Shown here: positions 1 through 24,840 of the stretch, in pieces
Numbering within the stretch: position 1 is the first letter of the stretch
Layout of the letters: the number at the start of each line of letters is the position of its first letter
NCBI GenBank assembly: GCA_947846985.1
Contig: CANTUZ010000021.1
Span: forward strand, 1,294,711 to 1,358,710
Reading direction: 5' to 3'
Length of the DNA: 64,000 nt
Source of the DNA: Fratercula arctica
Taxonomy: Eukaryota > Chordata > Aves > Charadriiformes > Alcidae
Notes under the pieces: generated by a model
Told to the model about the DNA's origin: nothing
Seen by the model: only the letters and a program-made list of their open reading frames with translations
Database searches by the model: none
Made by a program: the position numbers and the translations under genes

Positions 1-600
1 TATGATAATGGAGAATCCTCTGTGAATTCCTTACAATTCGCACAGTACCAAACAGGTGAAGTTTAAGGAGTGCACTTAAGTACTTGTCTGGTTTCCATTA
101 GGGTTTTGTAGTTTTCTAACACTTAAAACACATTTGGGAGCTCTAATGTTACTGTTGTTTGTTAGGGGAGAGGGGAGGGGAGTGTGGGGTTGCAGGTTTA
201 AATCACTAAAAATACATATTTAGGACTGTGTAACTGTTTGGATTAAGAAGTATATTTCTAAAAATGGGTGCAAAGTACAAAATGGGATCTAAATATAGAA
301 AGACAAAGAGTTAAGAAACCAGATGTGGTATTTGTCTGGGAAGAAGTTAATGCTTTTCACATTTTGAAGGGAATGTTCCTCCAAATACTGAACTTTCACC
401 ATTTGTATTGCTACCGATGTAAAATAACACGTGTTGACTAGAACGTGCAAAATGATGATTATTTTAAAATTCAGTTCTGTCAAGGTTCTTGTTGGCAATG
501 TAGAATAAAAAGGTTATGAATACTCTTGGACCCATTTTATATTTCTAAAAGACACCTGCAGTAATTTGTTATGTGCTTGTTCTGTTGAATAAGTAAATGC
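1..600 (+). other. Possible 3' UTR end of a plus-strand gene left of the window
   Basis: This is AT-rich, non-repetitive sequence with AATAAA at 504-509 and a GT-rich downstream element at about 566-590. In human, GOSR2 faces RPRML tail to tail, so an RPRML 3' UTR is the natural guess. No reprimo-like coding sequence is in view, so the identity is only a synteny guess. Confidence 0.3.
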
Positions 601-2283
601 TTACACAGTAAGCCCTCCACGCAACCTGCATTTGATTTTTTTTTTTTTTTTTTTTTTTTTGGTCACTTTGAATGAAAGTGGTGACAGATGTCGGCTGTTT
701 GATTGTTTGTGGTTTGCCTGCAGTAGCTTGCTTGCAGGATTTGTGGGCCAGAGCATTATAATTTTACAGATAGATGCCGTAATTGGGGCCAAATTATCCT
801 AAGCTCATTTAATTGCCAGTGGGTGGAAGACTGGCAGCGCTTTGTGCAGTAACTGCCTGCTTTTTGTTGGATCTCAGCGCTTGTCTGCGCTGCAGAGGTG
901 AGCCTCAGGTGCTCCTGCTCCCAGGAGGCACGTTATCCCGGTCCCCAGCCCTGGGAGAGCACTGTTCTCCAACAGCCTGCCTTCCTGGAAAGGGCCAGAT
1001 GGGCTTGGAAGGTCATGGCTGTGAATTCCAGACATCCCCTGGCCACAATAATCAGGGCTTAAGGACCAAAAGGAGTGGGTTTGTCTTGTAGGGTTGGTGC
1101 AGCCAACGCATGACAGAGCTCTCGGATCCGAAATCCTTCTGGGCAGCTTCCTCCAGCACGTCCCGCACACGCCGCTGTCTGTGAAGAGCAGGAAACCCAT
1201 AATTTTACTGTTCCCTGCAGTGATTTGGGAATGCAAGGCTAACAGGCTGTAAGGGTGTAAAACACAAAGGTGACCCTCCTCCAGCGTCATGACTATTTGA
1301 AATCCCAGTATCGTCTGTCATCGGGCTGTTGGGATGAAGCGCGCTCTGATTGTTTTGCATTTACCACAAGACAAGGGATGTTTCAACAGGTGTGTCAGAT
1401 GGCACCTACCCCAAGGTGGCAGAGCGAGGACTTCCATGTGACTATCACTGCAGTCACAGCCATCTATTCCTGTGGTACATCCGCTGTCTCTCGTGCTGGG
1501 CAGTGCTGGAGCCGTCAGCCCCTTCCCTAGAGGCTGGATGTGTCCCGTGCCAGGAGAACTGATGGGATGTGGGGAAGCACCAGCCCCTTTTGGCCTGCCG
1601 GGGAGGGCTTCTGGGCACGCGTCTGGGTGACTCTTCCCCCGCCTGAGTTTCTTGGCGGCTCAGCGGTGCCTGTGCTGACTCTGAGCTCTCCCGTGGGTGC
1701 ACCCTGCCTGCTGGGCCATCTCTGAGCTACCAGCTCTGTGGCAATGGGGCCAGTCTGACCAGAAATGCCTATGGAAATTTGGACTAGAAATGGTTGTGTC
1801 TGCAGTTGTTGCTGGTGACTCAGGAGGGAGGAGAGGAGGCAGCGTTTACCTTTAGGCACAGATTCCTCTGTGCTGGGCAGCCTGGATGCACTGGAGTTCC
1901 TTGTTGTCTCTCTGGGTGCCCACAGCCCTCGGTGGTGTCTGATGGGTCTCCCCACCCCTGATTTGCACCCAACCACAGCGGTGCAGCAGCTCCGCTCGGT
2001 GGTGAGGTGCACCCATGCTGGTGGGGCATCTCCCAGACCCACAGACACCTTGAGCTGCGCTGTGTCCTCGTGGGTTGCTGCACGGTTCTCCACAGACGTT
2101 CTCTCGCTGCCGGACACCCCCATGCTGGTGCTGTGCCCCACTGGGGCTGGAGCAGAGCGAGGTGCACAGGCCCTCCTCCACACCTTGGTGGGGGGGTCGA
2201 GAGTGCCCAGCTTCTCTCTGCTTGGCCATCAGCCGGAGCAGGGACACCATGAGCAGGGCCTTTGCTACTTCCCTGCTGTTCTG
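601..2283. other. Intergenic, no gene seen
   Basis: This stretch contains a T25 tract (636-660) and then GC-rich unique sequence. Open frames here lack convincing ATG starts, splice context or recognisable protein similarity. Confidence 0.5.
636..660. repeat. Homopolymer T25
   Basis: An uninterrupted run of 25 T is visible directly. Confidence 0.95.
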
Positions 2284-2975
2284 GATTGAGAGCAGAGGAA
2301 AAGGAGTTGGGGGTGTTGGTGGGTGAGAAGCTCAACATGAGCCAGCAACATGCACTGGCAGCCCAGAAAGCCACTCACATCCTGGGCTGCATCAAAAGAA
2401 GCGTGGCCAGCAGGGTAAGGAGGGGGGATTCTCCCCCTCTACTCCACTCTCGTGAGACACCACCTGGAGTACTGTCTCCAGCTGTGGAGTCCCCAGCACT
2501 GGAAGGACACGGAGCTGTTGGAGCGGGGCCAGAGGAGGCCCCGGAGATGCTGGGAGGGCTGGAGCCCCTCTGCTGTGGGGACAGGCTGAGAGAGCTGGGG
2601 GGGGTTCAGCCTGGAGAAGAGAAGGCTCCGGGGAGACCTTCCAGCCCCTGCCAGTCCCTAAAGGGGCTCCAGGAAAGCTGGGGAGGGACTCTGGATCAGG
2701 GAGGGGAGCCATGGGATGAGGGGGAATGGTTTGAAACTGAAAGAGGGGAGATTTAGATGAGATGTGAGACAGAAATCCTTTGCTGTGAGGGTGGTGAGCC
2801 CCTGGCCCAGGTTGCCCAGAGAAGCTGTGGCTGCCCCATCCCTGGAGGGGTTCAAGGCCAGGTTGGACGGGGCTTGGAGCAACCTGGGCTGGTGGGAGGT
2901 GTCCCTGCCCAGGGCAGGGGGTGGCACTGGGTGGGCTTTAAGGTCCCTTCCAACTCAAACCATTCTGTGATTCTC
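2284..2975 (+). mobile_element. CR1 LINE 3' fragment (about 690 bp)
   Basis: The fragment runs from the CR1 ORF2 3' part (AGAAGCTCAACATGAGCC) through CCCATCCCTGGAGGGGTTC to the terminal CCATTCTGTGATTCTC. It is 5'-truncated and non-functional. Frames inside it are decayed CR1 reverse-transcriptase sequence and not host genes. Confidence 0.93.
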
Positions 2976-4584
2976 ATCTGCAGGATGCAGCACGTGTTTT
3001 TCCCTCAGCAGTGCTGCCGGCTGCTGGCACAGGGAAGATGCGCTTTCCCTAGCCTTCCCTCTTCCCCCACCAGTTCCAGAGCACTGAGAGAGGGATAAGC
3101 CCTTTATTCCTCCCCACTTGCATGGCCAAAGCAAAGCCTGCACGCGGATTTCACGTCGCTGTGTTGGGGGAAGAAAGGGGAGCTCCACCTTCTGCTGCAG
3201 ATCTTGTCAGGTCAGGATGGATGACTTGTGCTCTTACAGGCTGCCCTTCCCGCGCTCAGCCCTTTGTCGCTGACTCCACGGGCCATGCCAGCCCTCTGGC
3301 CGCAGCTGCTGGCACCCTGTCCTCCTCCTGTCCCCCTCCGCTTTCCTGGTGATCTGGAGATGAACACGGGGTGCCCCTAATCCCCCAGCGCCGCGCTCGC
3401 GGCTGCAGCGTGTCCGTGGTTCCCGTGCAGTGGCCCAGCCCTGCAGGACGCAGCTCTCCTGTCTCCCCCTCCCCCCCAGTTCAGGCTCCTCTCTCTCCTG
3501 TCCTGGCTTCAGCTGGTGGGGATTTGGGGTAGTTGCCTTTATTCCCAGCGGATATCCAGGATACTCGCTGCCCAGTGTCCCCCCCCCCTCAAAGGGGGCA
3601 GGGATCCTTGTTCCTGCGAATGAGCAGCTTTGAATCGGATTCATTAAATCCTGCTTAGTCGCTCTATAACCTGATCACCACACGTAAATAGTGTCCTGAA
3701 CGGTATCGGCCATGCCGAAGGGAAGAGGGTGGAAGAGAGGGGATAAGGAAGACTTCCCATCGTGGGGGTGTTTACAAGTGAACAGAAAGTGCTGGAGGGG
3801 GGACAGAGAGATCTACCTGGTGGGGCAAGGAAACACCAAGTGCAAAAATACCCCTCTACCCTTGTTCTGGAAGGTGAACAAGCTCCTGGCGTTGTTTTGC
3901 CTTTGGAGTTCAGTGTCTGGCTCCTTTGCCTGTGGTCGGGAAGGCTGGAGAGGAGCTGGGGGGTGGTGGGGACCAGGCTGCGCAAGGACTCTCTCCAGAG
4001 TCGACAGCCTTTGTGTTGTAGGAATTCCCCTGGCTTTGCAGCTGCGGTTCAGCCTCAGCTACGCTCGTTAGTTGTGTGTGGCCATTAACTCCCCAGGGAA
4101 CGACCTCCCACTGCTGAGCGTCAGGTCCCAGCAGGCGAGACTGCCCGGGGTTGCTGAGGGCGGCACAAAGTCTCCTTTTTCTGGCAGATCAGGCCCCGGC
4201 CCCACGTCTCCACTTCACAACCAAACCACATTTAAGAAGTCATTTTCCCCTTTCCTGACTTTTGTTGTAGGTTATAACTCAAGCCCGAACGCAGGGTTTC
4301 AGCTGGGAGCTCGTTTCCAAGTGCTCGCTCAGCCGTAAGCTGGAAACGGAGGCAGCGGCTGCCTTGGGCTCACGCTGCTGCAGAGCTCAGCATGTTTCTT
4401 TCATAGCATCAGCCAAAGTGTCTCTGTCCGCAGCTCTGACACGCACATTCCAGAGCAGGGAGATGGAAACAGCCCATTCCCCTCCAATCCAGTGTCCGGG
4501 AAGGACCTTCCTGCATGGAGCTGCCGGCCCTGCCGATGGCTGGGTGCCTCCTGGCAGCTCTTCCTGTTACCTGGAGTGCACAGG
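2976..4584. other. Intergenic, GC-rich, no gene seen
   Basis: This is mixed unique sequence with several C-runs. No exon, RNA gene or repeat was recognised. Confidence 0.45.
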
Positions 4585-5010
4585 TCATAGAATCACAGAA
4601 TGGTTTGGGTTGGAAGGGACCTTAAAGATCATTTCATTCCCCCCCCCTGCCCTGGGCAGGGACACCTCCCACCAGCCCAGGTTGCTCCAAGCCCTGTCCA
4701 ACCTGGCCTTGAACCCCTCCAGGGATGGGGCAGCCACAGCTTCTCTGGGCAACCTGGGCCAGGGGCTCACCCCCCTCACAGCAAACAATTTCTTCCTGAG
4801 ATCTCATCTAAATCTCCCCTCTCTCAGTTTGAAGCCGTTACCCCGTGTCCTATCATTACACTCCCTGACCCAGAGTCCCTCCCCGTCCTTCCTGTAGGCC
4901 CCCTTCAGGGCCTGGCAGGGGCTGGAAGGTCTCCCCGGAGCCTTCTCTTCTCCAGGCTGACCCCCCCCCAGCTCTCTCAGCCTGTCCCCACAGCAGAGGG
5001 GCTCCAGCCC
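4585..5010 (-). mobile_element. CR1 LINE 3' fragment
   Basis: This is the reverse complement of the CR1 3' end. It begins TCATAGAATCACAGAATGG and continues through the CCTGCCCTGGGCAGGGACAC and CAGCAGAGGGGCTCCAGCCC blocks. Confidence 0.93.
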
Positions 5011-6699
5011 AGGTCAGTGTGGGAAGGACCATGGCCATGAACCATCCTTGCTGCTGTGATGTCCCTGTCCTGGGAACACTGCCCAGAGCCGCTGGGATCC
5101 CTGATGTCACCTGTGCCTATTGCTCCCAGCTGGCCCCTGCCACGGGCTCCGGAGGCAGAGAGGGACTTGTACTTTCATCCCAGAGCCCTGTCACCAAACC
5201 AGGCGGGAACCCAGGCTCTGCAAGGTCCTGGAGGAATTCCACAGGGCTCTTCCCACCCTCCGCTGGCCGGCCTGGCCGTGCCTCCTCCCTGCCTGTGAGG
5301 AGGGGAAGCACCGAGCCAGCGTCCGCGTGACCCTGGAGGTGCCCCGATGGCCAGGGGCAGCAGCACCCCTTGGCTGCGTCCCGCACAGCCCGTGCCTCGG
5401 ACAACGCACCTGCCCTCTATTTCCTGAGTCTGGTGTCACCTGAGGCCCAGCTGGGTTGTCACCTCTACAGCCCGTTTCCAGAATGTTGCTGTCACTGGTC
5501 TTCTCTGGTCCTCAGATGCTATTTTATTCCCCCCCTTTTTGCTCTAAGCTTTTCACTTCCCCTAAATCAAGGCGCAAAGAGATCCAAGAGCGGTAGAACA
5601 AGAGCCAAGTGATGGCCTGGGGAGGAAAAAGGCAGTTTGCTGCCAAAATTCCACCCCGGACTGTGGGGGCTGGTGCTGGGTTGGGCTGGGGGGGGGGGTG
5701 GGGGGTCCGCAGCCCTTGGGCAAGACAGAAGAGCGAGGCAGGAGCACCCTCCGCCGCGCAACGGCTGGAATTGTTATATTTGCACGGTGTTAATGTGAAA
5801 ACACGACATACATTCATAAAATCGTAGAATCGCCTGGGTGGGAAGGGACCTTTCAGCTCATCGAGTCCCTGCCAGCGCCGTTGGGTTGCGTTACAGCACA
5901 CGAAGAGTTTTTCTTCTACAGTCGAGGCAGTGGATGGTGCCACTGTCTGCGGGCATGGGGAGTGCTACCACTGGTTTTGCTTTACTCTAAAGGAGGCGTT
6001 GATGCTCAATACCAGTTGCAATCATGCATTATAGGGTTAACATCTGGAAACTACACATAATATAGGCGCACACACCAAGCTTTGGTTTCTAGACAAGTAT
6101 AAGCATCCTCTGGTACTTATCCGTGCCATCTCCCTTCTAACTTCATTCTGTCCCACCCAACCAGAATGTTGTATTAGTCGTTATCTCCCCCTCCAATCTG
6201 CATCTACGTCACCCACGCCACACTCGGCTTTTAACTGCTAAAACACAGGCTGCACCTCGTCCCGTAAGTGGTTTGTAGCTGTGGGGAACACGACTTACTG
6301 CAAAGCAAAGCATAATTGCAAGAGAAAGATAATCTAACCCCTAACCTGATTCCCCAACCGCTCTGATCTCACGTTTTATACACACAACCCCTTTCTCAAC
6401 AGACACGTTGTGCCCTCCCAAGCTTTTCCTTCGCTGTCCGTCACTAGAACCCAGCAGGAACACTGCGCAGGACACGGCGACTCCAGCCCCCCCCGACCAT
6501 CACCGGTGTCAGGGCAGGAGGGAGGAAGGTCTGGCCCCTCTCCCAGCGTGGGCAGAGCACAGAGGTCCTGCGTGTCCTCCCCACAGCACAGCTCTGCCCC
6601 CACCACACGCCTGTTCCACCACCATTCCCACCTCCCTGCTGAGCCACCACCACTTCCAGGGCCGCACAAGCCTGTCACCACCAGTCTCACCAGTGCGAA
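5011..6699. other. Intergenic, no gene seen; one old CR1 tail
   Basis: This is GC-rich up to about 5.8 kb. A diverged minus-strand CR1 3' end (about 5813-5880) follows, and then moderately AT-rich unique sequence from 5,960 to 6,400. No exon was recognised. Confidence 0.45.
5813..5880 (-). mobile_element. Diverged CR1 3' tail
   Basis: The plus strand reads ATCGTAGAATCGCCTGGGTG then GGAAGGGACCTTTCAGCTCA, the form of an old CR1 3' end in reverse. It has several differences from the younger copies in this window. Confidence 0.6.
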
Positions 6700-6829
6700 C
6701 CATCACTGAGAGCAAAACAAAAAACAAACTTCATTTTGGTTGAAGAAAAAAAAAAACCTCTTTATTCACATTACATGAATCACACCATGTCCCACCTTCG
6801 CCCCTTCATGTATAAAATACTGGTCTGGA
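6700..6829 (-). terminator. Candidate distal polyadenylation site block (copy A)
   Basis: On the minus strand this holds AATAAA (6761-6766) followed by GAGG and a run of about 11 T. The roughly 105 bp block is repeated with about 84% identity by eye at 8110-8214. Shared parts include ATGAATCACACCATGTCCC and GTATAAAATACTGG on the plus strand. Confidence 0.4.
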
Positions 6830-7336
6830 GCCAGCACAGACACTGGCCCGGACCTTCCCACCCCACGGTGCGGTGGGACCCACTTCCTACTGCAAGGCGC
6901 AGACGGGGCTGCTCCAGAGCATCCCTGTGACCCGCTCCCTGCTGGTGCCCTCCCCTGCAGAGCCCTCCCCCGGCTCCATCCAGTCTCAGTGAACTGGGAA
7001 GAAAAGCTGTCCCCCCCCCCGTGCTTTCCACTGCACCCTCTCCCTCCATGTGCGGGATCTTCCTGGTTTCTCCTCCCTGTGTGTTTCCATCTGGCTCCGT
7101 GCTCCCCGGAAGCCTCCAGAGCCAGCCCGCTCCCTGCCGGCACTGCTTCCCCCTGCCATGGGGCATCTGCCACCAACCACCTTCCTGGTGGGCAGCGGGA
7201 GCTGCTGTCACCCACCTGCCTCCTGTAGCATCCCCTTCCCTTGGGCTGGTGGCTTTGGTTCCTTTTGCTACCAGTGCATTTATCCCTCACTGGTTTCAAT
7301 GTCAGATGGGCTTTGGTTTTGGCTTTGAGTAACATC

Positions 7337-7951
7337 TGTCCACTCCAAGGCGGCCAATGGTCTCCTGGGGGGCATTCAAAAGAGCGTGGCCAGCAGGTGG
7401 AGGGAGGTTCACCCTCTGCTGTGGCCCTGGGGAGGCCACGGCTGGAGCACTGGGGCCAGTGCTGGGCTCCCCAGTTCCAGAAGAACAGGGAACTGCTGGA
7501 GAGGGGACAGCAAAGGGCTACTGAGATGCTGAGGGGATGGAACACCTCTCTGATGGAGAAAGGCTGAGGGATTTGGGTCTCTTCAGTCTGGAAAAAAGAC
7601 GGCTGAGGGGGGATCTTATCAACACTTATAAATACTGAAAGGGGGGGTGTCAGGAGGATGGGGCCAGGCTCTTCTCAGTGGTGCCCGGGGACAGGACAAG
7701 GGGTAACGGGCACAAACTTGACCATGGGAAGTTCCATCTCAAGAGGAGGAGGAACTTCTTTGCTGTGAGGGTGGCAGAGCCCTGGCCCAGGCTGCCCAGA
7801 GAGGTGGGGGAGTCTCCGTCTCTGGAGACATTCCAACCCCGCCTGGAGGCGTTCCTGTGCCACCTGCTGTGGGTGACCCTGCTCTGGCAGGGGGTGGGAC
7901 GGGATGAGCTCCAGAGGGCCCTTCCAACCCCGGCTGGTCTGGGATTCCTCC
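7337..7951 (+). mobile_element. CR1 LINE fragment of a different subfamily
   Basis: This has the CR1 layout (GTGGCCAGCAGG, GGAACTTCTTTGCTGTGAGG, CCCAGAGAGG, then CAGGGGGTGGGACGGGATGA). It differs from the other copies in its diagnostic text (GGAGACATTCCAACCCCGCC), so it belongs to another and probably older CR1 lineage. It lies between the two copies of the polyadenylation-like block. Confidence 0.85.
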
Positions 7952-8109
7952 TGGTAGCCCACCACAGCTTCACTTTCTGGGAACTTCCTTTCACAGCTGA
8001 GCTCCGACAGAGGTGCCCCGTTTGGCCAAGCCAGGCTTCTGCTTCATCTGTGTCAAGATTTAGAATACTGGAATTTGTCCAGCTTGTTTAAGTATTTGGG
8101 CACCTTACA

Positions 8110-8214
8110 TGTTAGTCAAAGTAACTAACTTCGTTTTGATTGAAAAAAATCTTTACTCACATCACATGAATCACACCATGTCCCACCCTTGCCCCTTTAT
8201 GTATAAAATACTGG
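8110..8214 (-). terminator. Candidate proximal polyadenylation site block (copy B)
   Basis: This is a direct repeat of the 6.7 kb block in the same orientation. The hexamer here is AGTAAA (minus strand), a weaker variant, followed by a T-rich stretch. It could be an earlier cleavage site of GOSR2. Confidence 0.35.
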
Positions 8215-9715
8215 TAAAAAGCTTTTTTTCCAGAGGCAAGTTAGTTTCCAGAGTGTCCTCCTGTCCGAGAGCAGTTCACCCACCAGCTGGAAGCTCGCTC
8301 TGCCCCAGAAGCTGGGAAGCAGAACAGCTCTGTTGAAGGAAATGCCGTCTTTCGTAAGAAAAGGAACTTCAGAGAGCTGCAGCAGCAGCGTGTAAAGCAC
8401 CAGGGTTCCAGCTCCGTCTCACTTCATGTCAGCAGGGGCCTGGACCCTGTGCTCGTACTGCGGCACGCTGGAATGACCGAGGCTTTGAGGGTTTTACACC
8501 GAGACAGCACAGACGCTCTTGTAAATGATTTTGGACATCACATGTAGCACGAATTTGAAGTTGCACATCATCAAATCCAGTTACCGAAGTGGCTCCTTCA
8601 GGCCCTACGTCTGGCCTTCAGACACGGCGAACAGCAAGGACACTTTGCTTACAAAAAGGAGACAAGGAGACTCTAAAAAGGCATAATAAATGAACAGAGA
8701 AACACGCATTAAAATGCCAAGCTAGTCTCAAAAACAGGAAAAAAAAATATCCAGTTCCAATTATTTTACGGCTCCTGCCACAAGCCAAAAAAGGAAAACA
8801 AATTGGCTGGAGTCCCACCTTGGTGTAAGAGAAATCGTGCTACGCCAGGTCGCAACTAAATGAACTTTAGACACCATCAAATGCCATCCTTTAAGCACTA
8901 AACCCTAAAGTTATAAAATCAAGGTGGAATTGGCCCAGTTTATCAGAATAGAAAGAGATTTGCCAGGGATCCCTTACACGGTGCCCAACTGTTCTCACAG
9001 AAGATGGTCTCACAAGCGCGCAGTACACTGCACCTATCAGATTTCACATTTAAAATAAATTTAAGGTAAACTTAGATTAAAGATACAGTAAGACAGATGA
9101 TCTCCCACCGCAGACTTCCTCTTTTCCTTTTAATTCCCCAGTTCCTCAGGCTCCAATGAAAACCGATTCCGTGCTTGGCCTGCTGCTGGGTTTCCTCGGC
9201 TGAGGAACGCGACGAGCACAAACCACTCGAGAAGCATCAGACACGTGGAGAAGCACGGGACGGCCAGCCAGGGGGCGGGCAGGACACAGGGCACCCACCA
9301 GGCATCGAGGATTCCCTGCTGTCTTCTGTTGAGCCATCCGACAGGATTATCCGGGCGCTGATGGCGCATCGGCCTCCCCTCCTGCAGGCGCTGCTGGCCC
9401 TTCCCTTGCCCCGGGCTCCCGGTAAGAAGCCAACTGGCCTGTGGCAGACGGTCAAACCGGGTACTTTCATCTGGGCTTTAAAGCCGGGCCACGGCACAGC
9501 GGCCAGTCAAGGCTTTGGTTACGCAACTGTAAATGAGAACGGCTAAAGCCCGTTTCACTTGCCCATATTAACTGAAATCCATTTTTTTACAGTTATTAAT
9601 ACCATTTCTCCAAGTTTGCAACAGGCTACGTAATCACCAAAGCAAAGCTGATTGCAGCAAAGAGGATACAGAACTTGTGATCTGTTACCGAAGACCCACA
9701 ACCATTCCAGACAGG

Positions 9716-9739
9716 AAAAAAAAAAAAAAAAAAAAAAAA
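9716..9739. repeat. Homopolymer A24
   Basis: This is an uninterrupted A run, which would be a T run in the sense of the candidate GOSR2 3' UTR. Confidence 0.95.
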
Positions 9740-11140
9740 GAAAATGAAAGATGAAAGAATTTCCAGCACTGGGCCCCATCCTCTGAATGTGGCACTTCTG
9801 GGCCACCGCGAGACCTCTGGAAATGCTCCACACGCATCGGGATGGGCACATGTCTGACCGCTGATGGAAATGGATGACGCCCAAAATCCCATGGTGGTCT
9901 GCGGGGAGAGAAGTACCATATTTAGATGATGAGGCATTTATAACCATGGATTGATGTCTACAGCCAAGGAGATCCGTCTACGCCGGCTGTCATCTCCACG
10001 AGGTGGTAGGTAGGAGAATGTCTTCCACAGTTGTTTTGCAGGTACAAAGGATAACGCAAAGAACACCCTTCCCAGGGATGAGGGATGTCCGCCATCCCAA
10101 GGCACGTAACTTCAGATGACAGTGGATTTTAGGTGAAAGGTCTGTTGCCCCCATCCCGTCATTACCCCGAATGCAAAGCGCAGCCGAGAGCCCATCCCGC
10201 TTCCATGAACACCAACCCCACAAGCCCGTGTCCGAGCGCCGCCAGGACTGACCCCCTTCATCAGCTCACAGCGAACACCAGCTCCAGAGCACAAAACCCA
10301 ACCAACCACCTCAGAAAGTGACCAACACAACTCAGCAATACAACGCACCAGTGCTAAAAATGTGTCTGACAGTCGTGGGAGGCTGGATTCGGCGGGCGGC
10401 GCAGCGAGACGACGCAGCCCTGACGTGCCTCGGAGCGAAAGCAGACGGGAGCGCAGCGTTCAGCTTCCGCTGGGAAGCAGCGGGGCATAAAAAGGTACCA
10501 AAACGTACCTTGGATAAGCTGAGAAGCATTTCAGCCTGAACCGGGAAGATTTGTGCTGGTTAATACTGTACGCGCAAACATAAAAGTTGGCTGAGGTTAT
10601 AACCGTGCTTTCAGACCCTTCCCACAAATCCTCCTCGCTCCAAGCGACGCGGTGGGTTTGCGGACGGGAACCCTTCACTTCCTGCCTCTGTTTGCACACT
10701 TATTCCACAGGAGCGTGCCCACAACGTGAAATTCTCCTCGGTGGCATTCTTCCATTGCAAAATCCAGCGATCGGGTGCAGGAAAGTCTCGCTACGTCCCC
10801 TCATCCCTCCCCACCCAAAAGGCCACTCCTACCTCACAATACAGCCGGGCAAAATTTTCACTTCTGCTTCCTTTTTAAGCAGATTCTTAACCTTTGCAGA
10901 CAATCAGGTGAGAGCAGTAAAGGCCAGGGATACTTTTAGAGGGCCATTCTCAACTACAGCGTCCCCAGAAAAAATGTGTTTCCCGACGTGCTTTCCACGT
11001 GACGCGTGTCCGAGTGGGATTTGTAAACTCTGCGGTTGACAGGAGGGGCTCCGCCAAAGCAGCGCTCAGAGGAAAGGACGGTGTGGAGGACAGTCCATCT
11101 CGCTCCGAACGGCAATCTCCTCTGGCAAGAGTTCGGTAGC

Positions 11141-24166
<13,026 letters not shown>

Positions 24167-24186
24167 CGCGGCAGCCGCTCCGCCGC

Positions 24187-24194
24187 CCACGTCA
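24187..24194 (-). promoter_or_regulatory. UPRE/CRE-like site TGACGTGG in the GOSR2 promoter
   Basis: The minus-strand sequence TGACGTGG is an exact match to the core bound by ATF6, XBP1 and CREB3-family factors. It lies 21 bp upstream of the GOSR2 start codon, within the 5' UTR or core promoter. A role in secretory-stress response is inferred. Confidence 0.4.
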
Positions 24195-24578
24195 CCGCCC
24201 TTCACTTCCGTTCCCGCCGACTTCCGCTTCCGCCGCCCGCGGACACACCCACCACAGCGCTCCAGGCGCCTGCGCCGCCCGCAGCGCCCGGCGCGGCCGC
24301 CAGGGGGCGCTGCCGGACCACCCGCGGAGGGCTGGGGGGGGGAGATGGCGGCGGGGGGCGCTGTGGGGCGGTGGGATGTGGCCTCACAGGCCCTGTGGGG
24401 CGGTTGCTGTGCCTTTACCCGCCGTCTGTCCCCCAGAAGCCGGCAGTTGTCTCCTTTCCCCCTCGTTGGCCTGCGCGTCCCCTCATGGGCAGCTCCGCCA
24501 GGCTCGAGGGAGGGAGGGGTCATCCCAGTGTGGGTGTTTGGAGCCCACCCAAACCCACCCAAACCATGCGGTGCCTCG

Positions 24579-24738
24579 GCCAGAGAAGCTGTGGCTGCCC
24601 CATCCCTGGAGGGGTTCAAGGCCAGGTTGGACGGGGCTTGGAGCAACCTGGGCTGGTGGGAGGTGTCCCTGCCCCGGGCAGGGGGTGGCACTGGGTGGGT
24701 TTTAAGATCCCTTCCAACCCAAACCATTCCATGAGTCT
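24579..24738 (+). mobile_element. CR1 LINE short 3' fragment upstream of GOSR2
   Basis: It starts at CCAGAGAAGCTGTGGCTGCC and ends CCATTCCATGAGTCTG. It has the same CCCCGGGC variant and the same 5' truncation point as the intron 1 copy. Confidence 0.92.
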
Positions 24739-24840
24739 GTCAGGTGTGGACCCTGTGAAGTAGTTATTTTAGATTCCCCTGGCAGTCAGTGAAGATGTCA
24801 GCTAAGATAGCTGTCTTTGGTCATTTGAACTGCATCCACT

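Larger units (their letters stand above)
6745..11140 (-). other. GOSR2: Candidate GOSR2 3' untranslated region with alternative ends
   Basis: After the GOSR2 stop the minus strand runs on without a recognisable new gene. The first good minus-strand AATAAA (plus TTTATT at 6761-6766) is followed by a T-rich stretch. A related block at 8100-8215 carries the variant AGTAAA (plus TTTACT at 8152-8157), also followed by T-rich sequence. The UTR could end at either, giving about 3.0 or 4.4 kb. The longer form would include a T24 tract in the sense strand (9716-9739) and an antisense CR1 (about 7337-7951). This is inferred from signals only. Confidence 0.4.

Noticed and set aside
2262..2756. 164-codon frame
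   Set aside because: It lies almost wholly in a CR1 fragment, so it is decayed LINE sequence and not a host gene. The same applies to frames in the other CR1 copies.
1..3000. RPRML coding sequence at the left edge
   Set aside because: Expected by human synteny, but no reprimo-like open frame is present. At most a 3' UTR may be in view.
5960..6400. Possible solo LTR
   Set aside because: The base composition is LTR-like, but I could not find TG...CA ends, a target duplication or a second copy.
24345..24734. Plus-strand frame starting ATGGCGGCG as a divergent gene from the GOSR2 promoter
   Set aside because: The frame is a by-product of GC-rich sequence and its second half is CR1. There is no domain and no convincing donor.
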